Part shown: piece after piece, positions 1-10,620 of the stretch
Layout: the number at the start of each line of letters is the position of its first letter
How positions within the stretch are numbered: the stretch's first letter is position 1
Assembly: GCA_015478945.1 (NCBI GenBank)
Contig: JABUQX010060032.1
Span: 30,001-47,500, forward strand
Origin: Trachelipus rathkii
Taxonomy: Eukaryota; Arthropoda; Malacostraca; Isopoda; Trachelipodidae
DNA length: 17,500 bases
Direction: 5' to 3'
Made by a program: the position numbers and the translations under genes
Notes under the pieces: model-generated
What the model was told of the DNA's origin: nothing
Seen by the model: only the letters and a program-made list of their open reading frames with translations
Databases searched by the model: none

Positions 1-534
1 TGCTAACGTCACAAAGTTCACATTAATAAAGATTACTTAGCATCATCTGAACCAAGAAAATAATGTACAACCACAAACCTAACACACCTTACACACAAAT
101 AAACTGTAAACGTTAACAAAGTTCCAACACTTAACAGCAGTGAAAGTAACTAACAATAGCGATACAAAGACTAAACCTATTCACACCTTTTCTAACATAT
201 CACTGGATATTTTTTACCTTAACATAGTAACATTTAACAAAAATTACCAAACAACGAAGTGTAGTTATCATACTGACTACTGGAATATACCCTAAACGTG
301 AAAGTGTTTCACAATAATATAAAGATTACTTAAGCATCATTCTGAACTAAGAAAATAATGTAAAGCGAACAAACCTGACACACCTTAAACATGAATAAGC
401 AGTCAACATTAACAAAGTTCCTCAACTTTAACAAACAGTAAGTAACAACAATTACATTCCAAAACTAAGTCCTAGTAACATGAAACACCAACATAGAAAC
501 TTCACATTTCAAGCAAAGAATAAATGACCATACA
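1..534 (+). repeat. Satellite S, plus orientation, two diverged monomers
   Basis: Two tandem, diverged copies of the S monomer. Each starts near 'gctaacgt-acaaagtt-cacattaa' and runs through recognisable boxes (cacgaataaac, taacaaagttcc, caaaaacgtaacct) that recur across 9600-10560. The second copy (from about 290) is shortened. The last bases (515-528) are the 'agaataaatgac' anchor that precedes every CA array in this part of the window. No coding potential is seen. Copies differ by many one-base indels. Confidence 0.75.
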
Positions 535-588
535 CTACACGCACACACACACCACAACACACACACACAACACACACACACAAACGTT
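535..588. repeat. (CA)n microsatellite, interrupted
   Basis: Alternating CA with short interruptions, directly following the 'agaataaatgac' anchor. It is one of four CA arrays in the left repeat block; a fifth lies in inverted orientation at 3712-3810. Confidence 0.9.
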
Positions 589-1251
589 AAATTTTTACGT
601 TAATAAACATGAATATAGAAATATAGTAGTGATAGTGTCCTAACAAATAAAAAATTAAGAATAAAAAAAAATAGCAAAAAATAAAAAATAAATATTAAAT
701 TGACCACAAAGTATTTAAATTTAATAAAATAGGAATTAAAAAAACAAAGTTATAAACAAGAGAAAAGTTAAAAAAGTTTAAAATTAAAATAAAAAAAAAT
801 TAAAGCAACTAAACATAAATACATAACAAATAAAAATTTTAATAAAATAGAGAAAAATAAAAAAAATAAAAATAAAAAAAAAAACAATAAGATGAAGAAA
901 TAATCAGAGCAAAGAGGACAATAGAGATAAAAAATTAAAAATTAAAAAAATAAAAAATTAAAAAATTAAAATAAAAAAATTAATACACAAAGTAATAAAT
1001 GCAAACTAAACTTACCGAAAAAAAAATTGAAATTAGAAAACATAAATATGAAATAAGAAATGAGGGAAAAAAAATAAAAATTGAAGAAAAATAAGAAATA
1101 AAAAAAAAAGCAAATAAAAAAATAAAAAAATAAAAAAATCAAGTAGAAAAAAATTTAAAATAAAAAAATAAAAAATAAAACTTAAAATAATAAAATTAAA
1201 CACAAAGTATAAATGTAAAATAAAAATTATAAAAAATAGTAAACAGTATAA
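589..1251. repeat. A-rich low-complexity spacer of the higher-order repeat
   Basis: Long runs of A broken by single T, G or C. Short phrases (cacaaagtataaatg, aaaataaaactta, aacaaagttata) recur at 2155-2400 and, inverted, at 3400-3700, which shows it is a diverged part of the higher-order repeat and not random AT. The poly-Phe open frame on the minus strand here is only the translation of poly-T. Confidence 0.7.
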
Positions 1252-1465
1252 TGCATGTTTCAACTTAGGGAAAAAAAAATGTATTAGTTAACTTTATAAA
1301 AAAAAATGAGATTTGAAAATATAAATTAGTTAGTCTTCATACATTAGACAAAACGGTTTTATTTTGGCAAGATGCTAATGCAATTGACGGATATGTACAT
1401 GTTAGAACAGAAATCAGTTTTATGTGAAACAGTAGTGGTAAATGATCCTAAGAATAAATGACCTC
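1252..1465 (+). repeat. Conserved segment X of the higher-order repeat, copy 1
   Basis: A roughly 200-bp segment matching 2426-2624 closely: 'atgagatttgaaaatata', 'gcaattgacg', 'atatgtacatgttagaaca' and the terminal 'agaataaatgac' occur in both in the same order. The distance between the two copies is about 1.17 kb, which defines the higher-order period. It has no readable protein. It is better preserved than the flanking A-rich DNA. Confidence 0.75.
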
Positions 1466-1550
1466 ACACATACACCACACCATATACACACCATACACAC
1501 AACACACATACACACACACATTATATACACATAAACACACACACACATAG
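1466..1550. repeat. (CA)n microsatellite, interrupted
   Basis: CA-rich tract following the anchor at 1450-1462, with 'ccatatacac' style interruptions. Confidence 0.85.
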
Positions 1551-1554
1551 GAAT

Positions 1555-1966
1555 ATATGCTAACGTAACAAAGTTTTTCACATTAATAAAGCTAACATAG
1601 CATCACCCGAACTAAGAATAACACTTTTTCTAAAATATCACTGATATTTTTACATTAACATAGTAACATCTTAACAAAAATTTACTCACAACATGTGTAA
1701 TTATTCATACTGACATTGAATATTATCTACGAATAGTTTTCACATTAATAAAGATTACTTTAGCATGCAATCTGAACTAAAAAATAATGTACAGCCGAAC
1801 AAACCTGACCACCTTATACACGAATAAGCAGTCAATATTAACAAAGTTCCTCACTTAACCAACACGTAAAAGTAACTAAACATTTACATCCAAAAACGTA
1901 ACCTAGTCACATTTTTTTTTTTTCAAGCATATCCTCTAAACCATATCAAACCTAAGAATAAATGAC
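1555..1966 (+). repeat. Satellite S, plus orientation, second higher-order unit
   Basis: Starts 'gctaacgtaacaaagttttt' and contains two shortened S monomers, the second beginning near 1735. It ends at the anchor 1953-1966. Box order and spacing follow the S copies at 1-534 and 9600-10560. Confidence 0.75.
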
Positions 1967-1990
1967 ATACAACACACGCAACAGCACATC

Positions 1991-2028
<38 letters not shown>

Positions 2029-2068
2029 CACACATCCACCACCCACACACACACACACACACACAAGT
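1967..2068. repeat. (CA)n microsatellite
   Basis: The longest and purest CA tract on the left side, including an uninterrupted (CA) run around 1998-2028. Alternating purine-pyrimidine DNA of this kind can adopt Z-DNA; that is general knowledge and not shown here. Confidence 0.9.
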
Positions 2069-2084
2069 ACAACACAACCAACAT

Positions 2085-2425
<341 letters not shown>

Positions 2426-2624
2426 GCATGTTTCAATTTAAGGAAAAAAAATTATATTAGTTAACGTTTATAAAATGAAAATGAGATTTGAAAATATAAA
2501 TGTTAGTCTTCAACATTTAGAAAAACGGTTTATCTTTGCAAGATGCAATGCAATTGACGATATGTACATGTTAGAACAGAATCAGTTATGTGAACAGTAG
2601 TGTAATGAACTAAGAATAAATGAC
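2426..2624 (+). repeat. Conserved segment X of the higher-order repeat, copy 2
   Basis: Same segment as 1252-1465, about 1.17 kb downstream. It carries 'gagatttgaaaatataaatg', 'gcaattgacgatatgtacat' and ends in the 'taagaataaatgac' anchor at 2611-2624. Differences from copy 1 are mainly single-base insertions in runs. Confidence 0.75.
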
Positions 2625-2704
2625 ACACTCACACATACACACAACATACACACACACACACAAACACCATACCTACATGCATACACACACATAAACACAC
2701 ACAA
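2625..2704. repeat. (CA)n microsatellite, interrupted
   Basis: CA-rich tract with 'cataca' interruptions after the anchor at 2611-2624. Confidence 0.85.
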
Positions 2705-3285
2705 TATGGTTTCTTACGCTGATCGTAAGAAAGTTTGTCACATTAATGAAAGCTAACATAGCATCCCTGAATCTAAAAATATAATGTACAACGACAAACC
2801 TAAAGCACCTTAAGCACGAATAAACTGCTAACATTACCAAACGTTCCACAGCTTGGACATCAGCAAAGTACTAACACAGCATACATAAAAACGTAACCTA
2901 TTTAACAATTTTTCAAAGCATGTCCTTTAACATCTCAATGTTTATTGACAGCAGCAAAATAACATTTAAGATAAAATTAAGTTCTAATTGACACTTTTTT
3001 TATGCTATTTTGTACTGTTTCGAGTTAACATCATTTGACTATATGCAATCAACGTAGACATTAGCAAAAGTCTAAGGCAAACCTAACATTATCAACAAAA
3101 CTTAACCTAGGCTCACGTTTCTAACACAGCATGCGTCAGTTAACACAGTAATATCTTACAAAACTCATCATTTCCTCTAACAAATAAGTAAACTTTCTTT
3201 GGTGGCTACCTGCTATATTCAACAATAACGTAACCGGACTTACGAAAAACAGTTTTCATTACTGATAGTATTATAAGCAACACAT
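2705..3285 (+). repeat. Satellite S, plus orientation, strongly diverged
   Basis: Begins 'gctgatcgtaagaaagttt' and follows the S box order to about 2940. After that the match weakens, and only fragments such as 'aacaaaacttaacctag' and 'taacacagcatgcgtcagtta' still look S-like. It ends at the GC-rich hairpin cluster at 3286, where the repeat orientation reverses. Confidence 0.6.
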
Positions 3286-3388
3286 CTTCTCCCGTGAGAA
3301 AACCCTGGGGAATTGCGCCCTTGAAAGGGTGGTGATGCCCTGCGGAGGGAGGACACCTACCTTCGAAAGGGGTGTAACAGGCATAATA
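3286..3388. other. GC-rich cluster of short hairpins at the inversion hinge
   Basis: An abrupt GC-rich island in AT-rich satellite DNA. Four adjacent inverted repeats can be read: ttctc/gagaa around loop ccgt, cgccct/agggtg (one G-T pair) around tgaa, ccct/aggg around gcgg, and acacc..ctt/aag..ggtgt around 3350-3373. S and X repeats lie in plus orientation to its left and in minus orientation to its right, so it marks the hinge of the left inverted repeat. It shares cttctcccgtga (3286-3297) with the 3' end of the LINE copy (13746-13757, inverted). It could be a non-coding mobile-element end. I do not recognise a named RNA. Confidence 0.55.
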
Positions 3389-3711
3389 CTTTTTTCTTTT
3401 AATTTTTTTAAATATTTTTTTTATTTTTTTTTAATTTTATTTTTTATTTAAAATTTTTATTTTTTTTAATAATTTTTGTTTTATTACTTTAATTTTATTT
3501 TTTATTTTATTTTAACTTTTAATATTTTTTTGCATATAACTTTGTTTTTTTATATAAGGTTTATTTTGCCTGTATGCTTTGTGAAGAAATCTTTTTTTAT
3601 TTTTTTACTTTTTAATTTTTTAAATTTGTTTTATTTTTATTTTGTTCGAAAAATTTTTGTTTTTACTAAAATTTTTATTCTTTTAATGTTTATAACGTAA
3701 AAAATTTACTT
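3389..3711 (-). repeat. T-rich spacer, inverted equivalent of the A-rich spacer
   Basis: T-rich low-complexity DNA. Read on the minus strand it carries the phrases of 589-1251 and 2085-2425 (cacaaagcata, gcaaaataaa, aacaaagtta). It ends 'ttataacgtaaaaaattt', which also occurs at 9270-9286. The apparent plus-strand Phe-rich frame is low complexity and not a gene. Confidence 0.65.
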
Positions 3712-3758
3712 TTGTGTGTGTTGGTGTGTGTGTGTGTGCGTGTGTGTGTGTGTTGTGT

Positions 3759-3795
<37 letters not shown>

Positions 3796-3810
3796 TGTGC
3801 GTGTGTGTAT
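3712..3810. repeat. (TG)n microsatellite, inverted counterpart of the CA arrays
   Basis: TG-rich tract followed at 3811-3824 by 'gtcatttattctta', the exact reverse complement of the anchor that precedes each CA array on the left. This fixes the orientation flip relative to 1-3285. Confidence 0.9.
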
Positions 3811-4375
3811 GTCATTTATTCTTAGTTGATATGTTAGAGATTATGCTCTAAAAAAAAAAGTGTTGATTTTGTTTAGTTTGTGCATGTAATCCTGAGTTAC
3901 TCACTGTTGTTAAGTTGAGGATCTTTGTTAATGTTGACTGCTTTTTTCATTTTAAGGTGGTCCAGGTTGTCCGCTGTACATTATTTTCTTCTTCAGATGA
4001 TTGCTTTAAGTAATCTTTATTAATGTGAAAACTTTGTTAAGTTAGAGTATATTCATTAATCAGTATGATAATTACACATGATTGGTGTAAATTTTTGTTA
4101 AATGTTACTATGTTAAGGTAAATATAACAATGATATGAAAGTGTGAATAAGTTACGTCTTTGTATGCTATTTTAGTTACTTCACTGCTGTTAAGTGGGGA
4201 ACTTTGTTACGTTTACAGTTATTCGTTGGTGTGTGTTAGGTTTGTTGTTTTACATTATTTTCTTAGTTCAGATGATGCTAAGTAATCTTTATTAATGTGA
4301 AACTTATGTTACGGTTTAGCATATATTCGTTGAACAGTGTATAAAGAATTTGTTTTTAAGTGTTAGTTTTATCCA
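3811..4375 (-). repeat. Satellite S, minus orientation
   Basis: Reverse-complement S monomers, about two copies. Typical boxes read backwards: 'taatctttattaatgtgaaa' (twice, near 4015 and 4285), 'cagtatgataatta', 'gtaaggta'-type ends. This is the left arm of the large palindrome whose right arm is 9600-10900. Confidence 0.75.
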
Positions 4376-4765
4376 AAATGATACTCGAAATGTGACTTGA
4401 ATCAATAGAAAAATAGAAATCAATAGATCACAACTGACTGGGAGGTGGTTGGATTGGTGGTTTGATTAGTGATTACTGCTTTAGGGTAATGTAAAACATG
4501 ACAAATTTAGTAAAAAATTTTGACTTTAAATCAATAGATCAATAGATCAATAGATCCAGATGGGCAGGAGGGAGGTTGGATAGTGGTTTGATTGTGATTT
4601 ACTGCTTCAGGGTATGTAAAACGTTACAATTTTAGTAAAAAATTCGACCTTAATCATAGAATCAATAGATCACAAGGTGGTCCAGGAGGAGGTTGGAATA
4701 GTGGTTTATTTAGGTGATTTACTGCTTAGGGTATGTAAAAACGTAAATTTGTAAGTTTATGAAAC
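4376..4765 (-). repeat. Repeat Q, minus orientation, three copies
   Basis: Three copies of a unit of about 115-130 bp. Each has an AT-rich octamer stretch (tcaatagatcaatagatc), then a G-rich core (gggcaggagggaggttgga type), then 'ggtttgatt-gtgattactgctt-agggtatgtaaaac'. Copies start near 4400, 4530 and 4650. They are the inverted equivalents of 9090-9550. Confidence 0.75.
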
Positions 4766-4779
4766 ATATTTTTTAAGAA

Positions 4780-4780
4780 T

Positions 4781-4811
<31 letters not shown>
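4780..4811. repeat. (TTTA)n microsatellite
   Basis: Eight uninterrupted TTTA units directly after the last Q copy and before the GC-hairpin block. Confidence 0.9.
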
Positions 4812-4812
<1 letters not shown>

Positions 4813-5530
4813 ATGTTAAAATTATCGTTCCTTCAGGTCTTGAAACGAAATTTCGAAATCTACATTTTACAAACCTATATAAAGAACAAATTGAATCATT
4901 ACACAAAAATTTAATAATCGGGCACCGCACCGGGCTCAGCAACCGGTGCCGGTTTACTGACTCCGACTCCTTCCGACTCCTCTCCTTCCTCATTCTTCTT
5001 CCTTCCTCCTTCCTCCTCCTTCCTTTCTTCTTCTTCTTTCTTTCTTCTTCTTCTTCTTCTTCCTCTGTTTTGCATTCCATGCATTTCTTCTTCTTTTTCA
5101 ACTGGGGACCCCTTCCGGGGGGTTCCCTGGACGCCGAATCCGAATCTAACTCCAACTCCGTCTCCGACTCCTACTCCTCTATCCTGTTTCCAAGTTTCAT
5201 TTTCTAGATCATTTTAAAAATTTTTTTTTTGTGGGGCAGCGTCTCCCCTTACGGGGGGACGCAGAGGACGTAATCTCGTCTCCGACGAGATTAAACGTCA
5301 TCATATAACTCACATCCAAATTTCACTCCGATACGTTAAGCAACATGGTTTTCAGGATGAATTTGACCTTGGCGCTAAAGGGGGCAGCATCCCCTTAGGG
5401 GTGACCCTACGGTCACCAAAACCTCGCCTGTGATCAGTTTATCACATACATAGATTATATTCCAAGTTTCAGACCTATATCTCTATTCCTTCATATCGAA
5501 AAAAGGTTGCCTCGGAAGTGGGGGCCATAC
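4813..5530. repeat. GC-hairpin repeat block, left arm
   Basis: Non-coding block carrying a series of GC-rich inverted repeats in AT-rich DNA: ggcaccg/cggtgcc (4921-4950); a two-tier hairpin around 5104-5127; gcgtctcccc/ggggggacgc with loop ttac (5239-5262, one T-G pair); gacgt-aatctcgtc/gacgagatt-aa-acgtc (5267-5299); and ggtgacc/ggtcacc with loop ctac (5400-5417). Between hairpins lie 'ccaagtttca' or 'ccaaatttca' boxes at 5190, 5316 and 5462. A CT-rich tract sits at 4965-5100. The block ends 'ccatactactatatata', mirrored at the start of 8287-8930, so it is one arm of an inverted repeat. The Glu/Lys-rich minus-strand frame is only the translation of the CT-rich tract. I recognise no named family. 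Confidence 0.6.
4965..5100. repeat. CT-rich polypyrimidine microsatellite
   Basis: Imperfect TTC, TCC and TTTC repeats, with (TTC)n most regular at 5044-5062. It falls inside the left hairpin block and has no equivalent of this length in the right arm, so it probably expanded after the two arms separated. Confidence 0.85.
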
Positions 5531-5855
<325 letters not shown>

Positions 5856-5871
5856 TAGTGATGGGACGATT
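5856..5871. repeat. hAT left terminal inverted repeat
   Basis: tagtgatgggacgatt, identical to the reverse complement of 8037-8052. The preceding bases are TA repeat. Confidence 0.85.
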
Positions 5872-6284
5872 ATTCGTCATCGTCAATCGAAAGAACGATT
5901 GTTTTTTAGGAATCGGAATGAATCGAATCGAAAAATTGACCCGATTCTTTGACCGTTTTTTTGGTATACAATCTGAAAATAATTTTTATTCGATCTTTAT
6001 TATATTTCAAAGACAATATATTTCGAAGTCTGCCACGTATCTGATTTTAAAATTTCAGTGTCCTTTCCTTAATTTCTATTAATTAAAGAAAAACTGGATT
6101 GAGTGGCGCCATCTTTACGTAACGCCTAATATATCATGTACAGATTTCAGATAGAGGCGTCATTTGGCATGTTTTCGTTAGTCATGTTTTTGATGTAATA
6201 TGTTTTGATAATTATATACCCTTGAACTCGTAAGTGAGCAGTGAAATTTGCCTTGTAGTTTTAATATTGGAGCTATTGAATATA
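5872..6284. other. hAT 5' non-coding region
   Basis: Subterminal region of the hAT element. It carries ggaatc/gaatcg repeats near 5909-5930 and a short inverted pair taacgcct/aggcgt around 6119-6158. No convincing BED zinc finger or first catalytic region can be read in any frame, so the N-terminal third of the transposase appears to have been lost by internal deletion. The open frame starting at 5858 only spans the terminal repeat and has no family resemblance. Confidence 0.5.
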
Positions 6285-7605
6285 AATGCTATCCTTCGAG
6301 TTTCAACTTTTACCACTGTATCTCACCCAGCATCTAATTAAGTGATATTGTCTCCAAAATTTATGGAAGAATTCATATTCCTTCTAATAAAATTCATGTT
6401 ATAGTAAGGGAAAACGCACCTAATATGGCTGCAGGAGTTTACAAAAGCAGTGATTTCAGGCATTACCTTTCTTTTTACACTCTTTGACACTAGTTCTCAA
6501 TGATTCCATATTTGAACAAAGAGACGTGAAAAAAAAATATATCCATATGCAAACAAATCGTAGGTCATTTTAATCACTCGCCTCAAGCTATTGCGAAGTA
6601 CATGAAAAATTAATCCAACTATGATTTAATTTACCACAGCACAGATTTATTCAGGATGTACAAACCAGATGTAATATCCAGTATCATATGCTTTCAAAAA
6701 TTTTGAACAAAAGACGGCTCTCTTCATATTGCAGTGATCATTCAAAACCTACATGCTTAGAAACAACGGAAAGTTCTTGGAAATTGCTAAAAATAACTTA
6801 AAAATTTTGTTGATTGTACAAATTCTTTATGCCCACAAGGATCATGGCCTCGGCAATAATCCCAAATATGAAAGGGATTTGCAAGTTATTTGGAAAACGG
6901 GTTCAGAAAAAAAGGACTATTGAGCTTTGGAGGGATTGGGTGTTTCAAGTTCAGTATGGAAAATTCAGTAAAAAATAAGATTCAGCATTTACTTTACTGA
7001 TAAGATTCTTGTGCTTGCTACCTTATCTTGATCCACGCTTTTAAACTACATTCCTTGAGGATGAATATGAAATGAAAAAGTGGAAGATATCTTAAGCAAT
7101 GACTGTTCGAAGATTTGTTGTATAAAAAGAAAGAAACAGTTTTCCACTACTTTAAAACACAATCTTCAGATTCTTCCCTTTATCAAATATCGGGAGAAAA
7201 TAGTTTTAACTTCAGTTTTGAAAGCTGTTTTTTCGGAATTTAAAGAGTAAAAAGACGTTAAAACAGCAAAATCATTCCTAAGGAGAAAGACATATATTGA
7301 AAAAATTTGAAGATGTTTAAAAGTAGAAAAATCAGCCAACAATAAATATGAATACTTAAATTCAGTAAGTCCCTTAAAATTGTGGTCATTCGATATAAAG
7401 GTAACTTTCAGCATGTGGAGTCCTGCTAGAAAATTATTTAAAGGCTCTACCCCCTTTTCCGTGGAAAAATGAAGACTCTTCAAATTGGAGGATCAATTTA
7501 TTTTCCTAAAAAAAATCGGATGCACGCAGAAACGGGAGAAAAATAATTAATCTTTTGCACTACCAAATTAAGAGTCATGCAAGTTTGACTACAAATAAAC
7601 CATGA
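6285..7605 (+). pseudogene. hAT transposase pseudogene (N-terminus missing, several frameshifts)
   Basis: A degenerate transposase of the BED-finger hAT type. Read across frames, the pieces come in the order and spacing of the family. 'IPSNKIHVIVRENAPNM' (about 6370-6425) is the RNase H-like strand around the second catalytic acid. 'LVLNDSIFEQRDV' follows. 'DVQTRCNIQYHMLSKIL' (from 6655) equals the conserved DVQTRWNS block. 'IIPNMKGICKLF' and 'RTIELWRDW' lie in an open stretch 6841-6975. 'LDPRF' (7027-7041), then a TAA where Lys is usual, precedes 'TTFLEDEYEMKK'. The hAT dimerisation region follows: 'EYLNSVSPLKLWSF' (7350-7391) and 'KKNRMHAETGEK' near 7510. The frame closes with TGA at 7603. 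The BED finger and first catalytic block are missing. The second acid reads Glu (GAA 6410-6412) instead of Asp. At least five frame breaks or stops make it inactive. The family assignment is secure; the exact start is not. Confidence 0.8.
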
Positions 7606-7841
7606 TAATTTTGCTTCAAAAATCGTCTTTTAATCCATTAATCGAATGTCTTTTTTAACAAAAAATGACAAAATTGTTAATTTATTGTAAGATTTTTAAA
7701 AATTGCTATTATTTTTCATTGGTTAAATAAATGAAAGGTAATTAACTAATTATTTCTTTAGCTAAGAAAAGGTGTTACGGTTTTCAATATCAAAAATTTA
7801 TAAGGTTTTTAATTTCTAAAATTATTCGATGTAAAACAAAT

Positions 7842-7933
<92 letters not shown>

Positions 7934-8036
7934 TAGATATATTTCATTCATTAATATAAAATAATTTAGCAATATATATATATATAAAGAATTGGAATCG
8001 GAATCGGAATCGGAATCGGCATGGCTGGAAATTTGG
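7606..8036. other. hAT 3' non-coding region with TA and ggaatc repeats
   Basis: AT-rich 3' region of the element. It contains a (TA)n tract at 7844-7937, a second short one at 7972-7985, and four tandem ggaatc units (7994-8017) just inside the right terminal repeat. Such subterminal repeats are typical places for transposase binding in hAT elements; that role is inferred. Confidence 0.6.
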
Positions 8037-8052
8037 AATCGTCCCATCACTA
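8037..8052. repeat. hAT right terminal inverted repeat
   Basis: aatcgtcccatcacta, the exact reverse complement of 5856-5871. It is followed immediately by TA-rich DNA. Confidence 0.85.
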
Positions 8053-8930
<878 letters not shown>

Positions 8931-8937
8931 TTTATGA

Positions 8938-9050
8938 TCTCCCGCGAAGTGGATTTCGTCAGCTGGCCCCGGCCCGGCGTGAAACTGGCGCGTGCGAGCA
9001 CACGCAGGTGTGAAACCCTCGAGTGCGCGCAAACGTGCTCTGTTTTTTAG
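8938..9050. other. GC-rich block outside the right hairpin arm
   Basis: About 110 bp of high GC with imperfect inverted repeats: ggcc/ggcc in 'tggccccggcc', gcgtg/cacgc around 8992-9007, and 'gagtgcgcgc'. It has no clear counterpart outside the left arm. Its origin is unknown, and I see no coding frame. Confidence 0.45.
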
Positions 9051-9089
9051 TTTTGTGAGTGACCTTTTTAGTTTTTAGCAAAAAAAATT

Positions 9090-9550
9090 TGTTTTACATA
9101 CCCTAAATCAGTAAATCAGTAAATCAAACCCTCCTCCCAAGCACCCTCCTGCCCCTCCATGATCTATTGATCTATTGATCTATTGATTCAAGTCATATTT
9201 TGTATAACATAACACAAAACTTTTATTTATTTTTATTTTATTTGTTTAAAAAATATATATTTTTATGTTTATAACGTAAAAAATTTGCGTTTTTACATAC
9301 CCTAAAGCAGTAAATCAGTAAATCAGTAAATCAAACCACCCTCCCCAGCACCCTCCTGCCCATCCGTGATCTATTGATTCAAGCCATATTTTTTACCCAA
9401 ATTTTTATGTTTTACATACCCTAAATCAGTAAATCAGTAAATCAGTAAATCAGTATATCAGTAAATCAGTAAATCAAACCACCCTCCCCTCCCCTCCGCC
9501 CCTCCTCACACCATCCTATGACCTATTGATTTATTGATCTATTGTTTCAT
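9090..9550 (+). repeat. Repeat Q, plus orientation, three copies
   Basis: Copies start near 9090, 9292 and 9409, each with 'tttacataccctaaa'. Then come tandem octamers cagtaaat (up to six or seven at 9425-9475), a C-rich core (accctcc..caccctcctgccc), octamers tctattga, and 'ttcaagtcatattt'. A T-rich spacer (9220-9290) separates copies 1 and 2. This is the inverted equivalent of 4376-4765. Confidence 0.8.
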
Positions 9551-10620
9551 GTCACATTTCGAGTATCATTTTGGTAAGCATTAACAAATCTTAAGTTCTT
9601 TATATACTGCCAACGATTATGCCTAACGTAACAAAGTTTTTCACATTGAATAATAAGCAAAGCATCACCTGAACTAAAAAATAATGTACAACGACAAACT
9701 AACACACCTTATGCACGAATAAACTGTTAACAGTTAACAAAGTATCCACTACTTAACAACAGAAAGTAACTAAACATAGCATACAAAAACGTAACCTATT
9801 CACACATTGTCAAAATATTCTAACATATCAATGTTAATTTTCATTAGCATGTTAATAGTTAACAAAAATTTATCATAATATTGTCTAATTATCATACTGA
9901 TCAACGAATATTGCCACCGTAACAAAGTTTCACATTAATAAAGGTTACATAGCATCACCTGAACCTAGAATATAATGTACAACGACAAACCTAAACACAC
10001 CTTAAGCAAGAATAACTGCTAACATAACAAAGTCTCCACACTTAACTACAGTAAAGTAACTAACATAGCTACAATCATATCTCTAACAAATCAATGTTAA
10101 TTTTACATTAACATGGTAATATTTAAAAAAAAAAAATATCTTAACCTTGTCTAATTATCTTACTGATCAACGAATATATGCTAACGTAACCAAGTTTTCA
10201 AATTAATAAAGCTAATATAGAATCACCTGAGCTAAGAATATAACGTACAACGACAAACCTAACACACACCTTACGCACGAATAAACTACTATCATTAACA
10301 AAGTTCCATACTTAACAACAGTAAAGTAACTTACACAGAGTACAAAACGTAACCTTTCACACTTTTTCAAGCATTCTCTACTATCAATGTTAATTTTCAT
10401 TACAATGTAAATTTGATTCAAACTATTTACCATAACCCTGTCTAATTATCATACTGACCAACGAATATATGCTAACTTAATAAAGTTTTTTACATTAACA
10501 TTGTAAGGTTTAACAAAAATTTATCATAACCTTACCTGACTATCATAATCCCCATCGAATAATTGCAAACATAACAAAGTTTTATCCAAACATAACATGA
10601 ATATTACAAAGTTTTATCCA
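9551..10620 (+). repeat. Satellite S, plus orientation, best-preserved tandem array
   Basis: Monomers begin 'cgaatatatgctaacgtaacaaagtttt' with starts near 9623, 9914, 10181 and 10472, giving spacings of about 291, 267 and 291 bp. Each contains 'cattaataaagctaa', 'gtacaacgacaaac', 'cacgaataaac', 'aaaacgtaacct' and 'tcaatgttaatttt' in order. The fourth is cut short to about 90 bp and followed by a decayed triplicate of 'aacaaagttttatcca'. Sub-repeats (gctaac-taacaaagtt) within the monomer suggest it grew from a shorter unit. Open frames here are spurious. Confidence 0.85.

Larger units (their letters stand above)
5856..8052 (+). mobile_element. hAT-superfamily DNA transposon, decayed
   Basis: A 2.2 kb element bounded by a perfect 16-bp terminal inverted repeat, tagtgatgggacgatt (5856-5871) and its reverse complement (8037-8052). 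The start fits the hAT pattern (YARNG), and the interior holds hAT transposase remnants on the plus strand (about 6285-7605). Subterminal ggaatc repeats occur at both ends in direct orientation: four units at 7994-8017, and a looser group near 5909-5930. hAT elements make 8-bp target duplications. Here the flanks are TA repeats (atatatat against atatatca), so the duplication cannot be judged. A TA tract (7844-7937) interrupts the 3' end. The N-terminal coding part is absent, so this copy cannot encode a full transposase. Confidence 0.8.

Noticed and set aside
3286..3388. tRNA, 5S rRNA or snRNA gene in the GC-rich cluster
   Set aside because: No A/B box pair, cloverleaf or known conserved snRNA or 5S segment could be read; only separate short hairpins are visible.
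4805..5155. Glu/Lys-rich 116-residue frame on the minus strand
   Set aside because: The acidic and basic runs come from the CT-rich microsatellite inside the hairpin block. There is no family motif, and the frame crosses non-coding hairpins.
6210..6330. Intron in the hAT element using gtaagt near 6229 and cacccag near 6330
   Set aside because: The sites look plausible, but no upstream coding exon can be read, so splicing cannot be supported.
7166..7483. 105-residue minus-strand frame
   Set aside because: It is antisense to the hAT transposase C-terminal region, which reads convincingly on the plus strand.
10212..10433. 73-residue minus-strand frame
   Set aside because: It lies wholly within satellite S, and other monomers do not keep the frame open.
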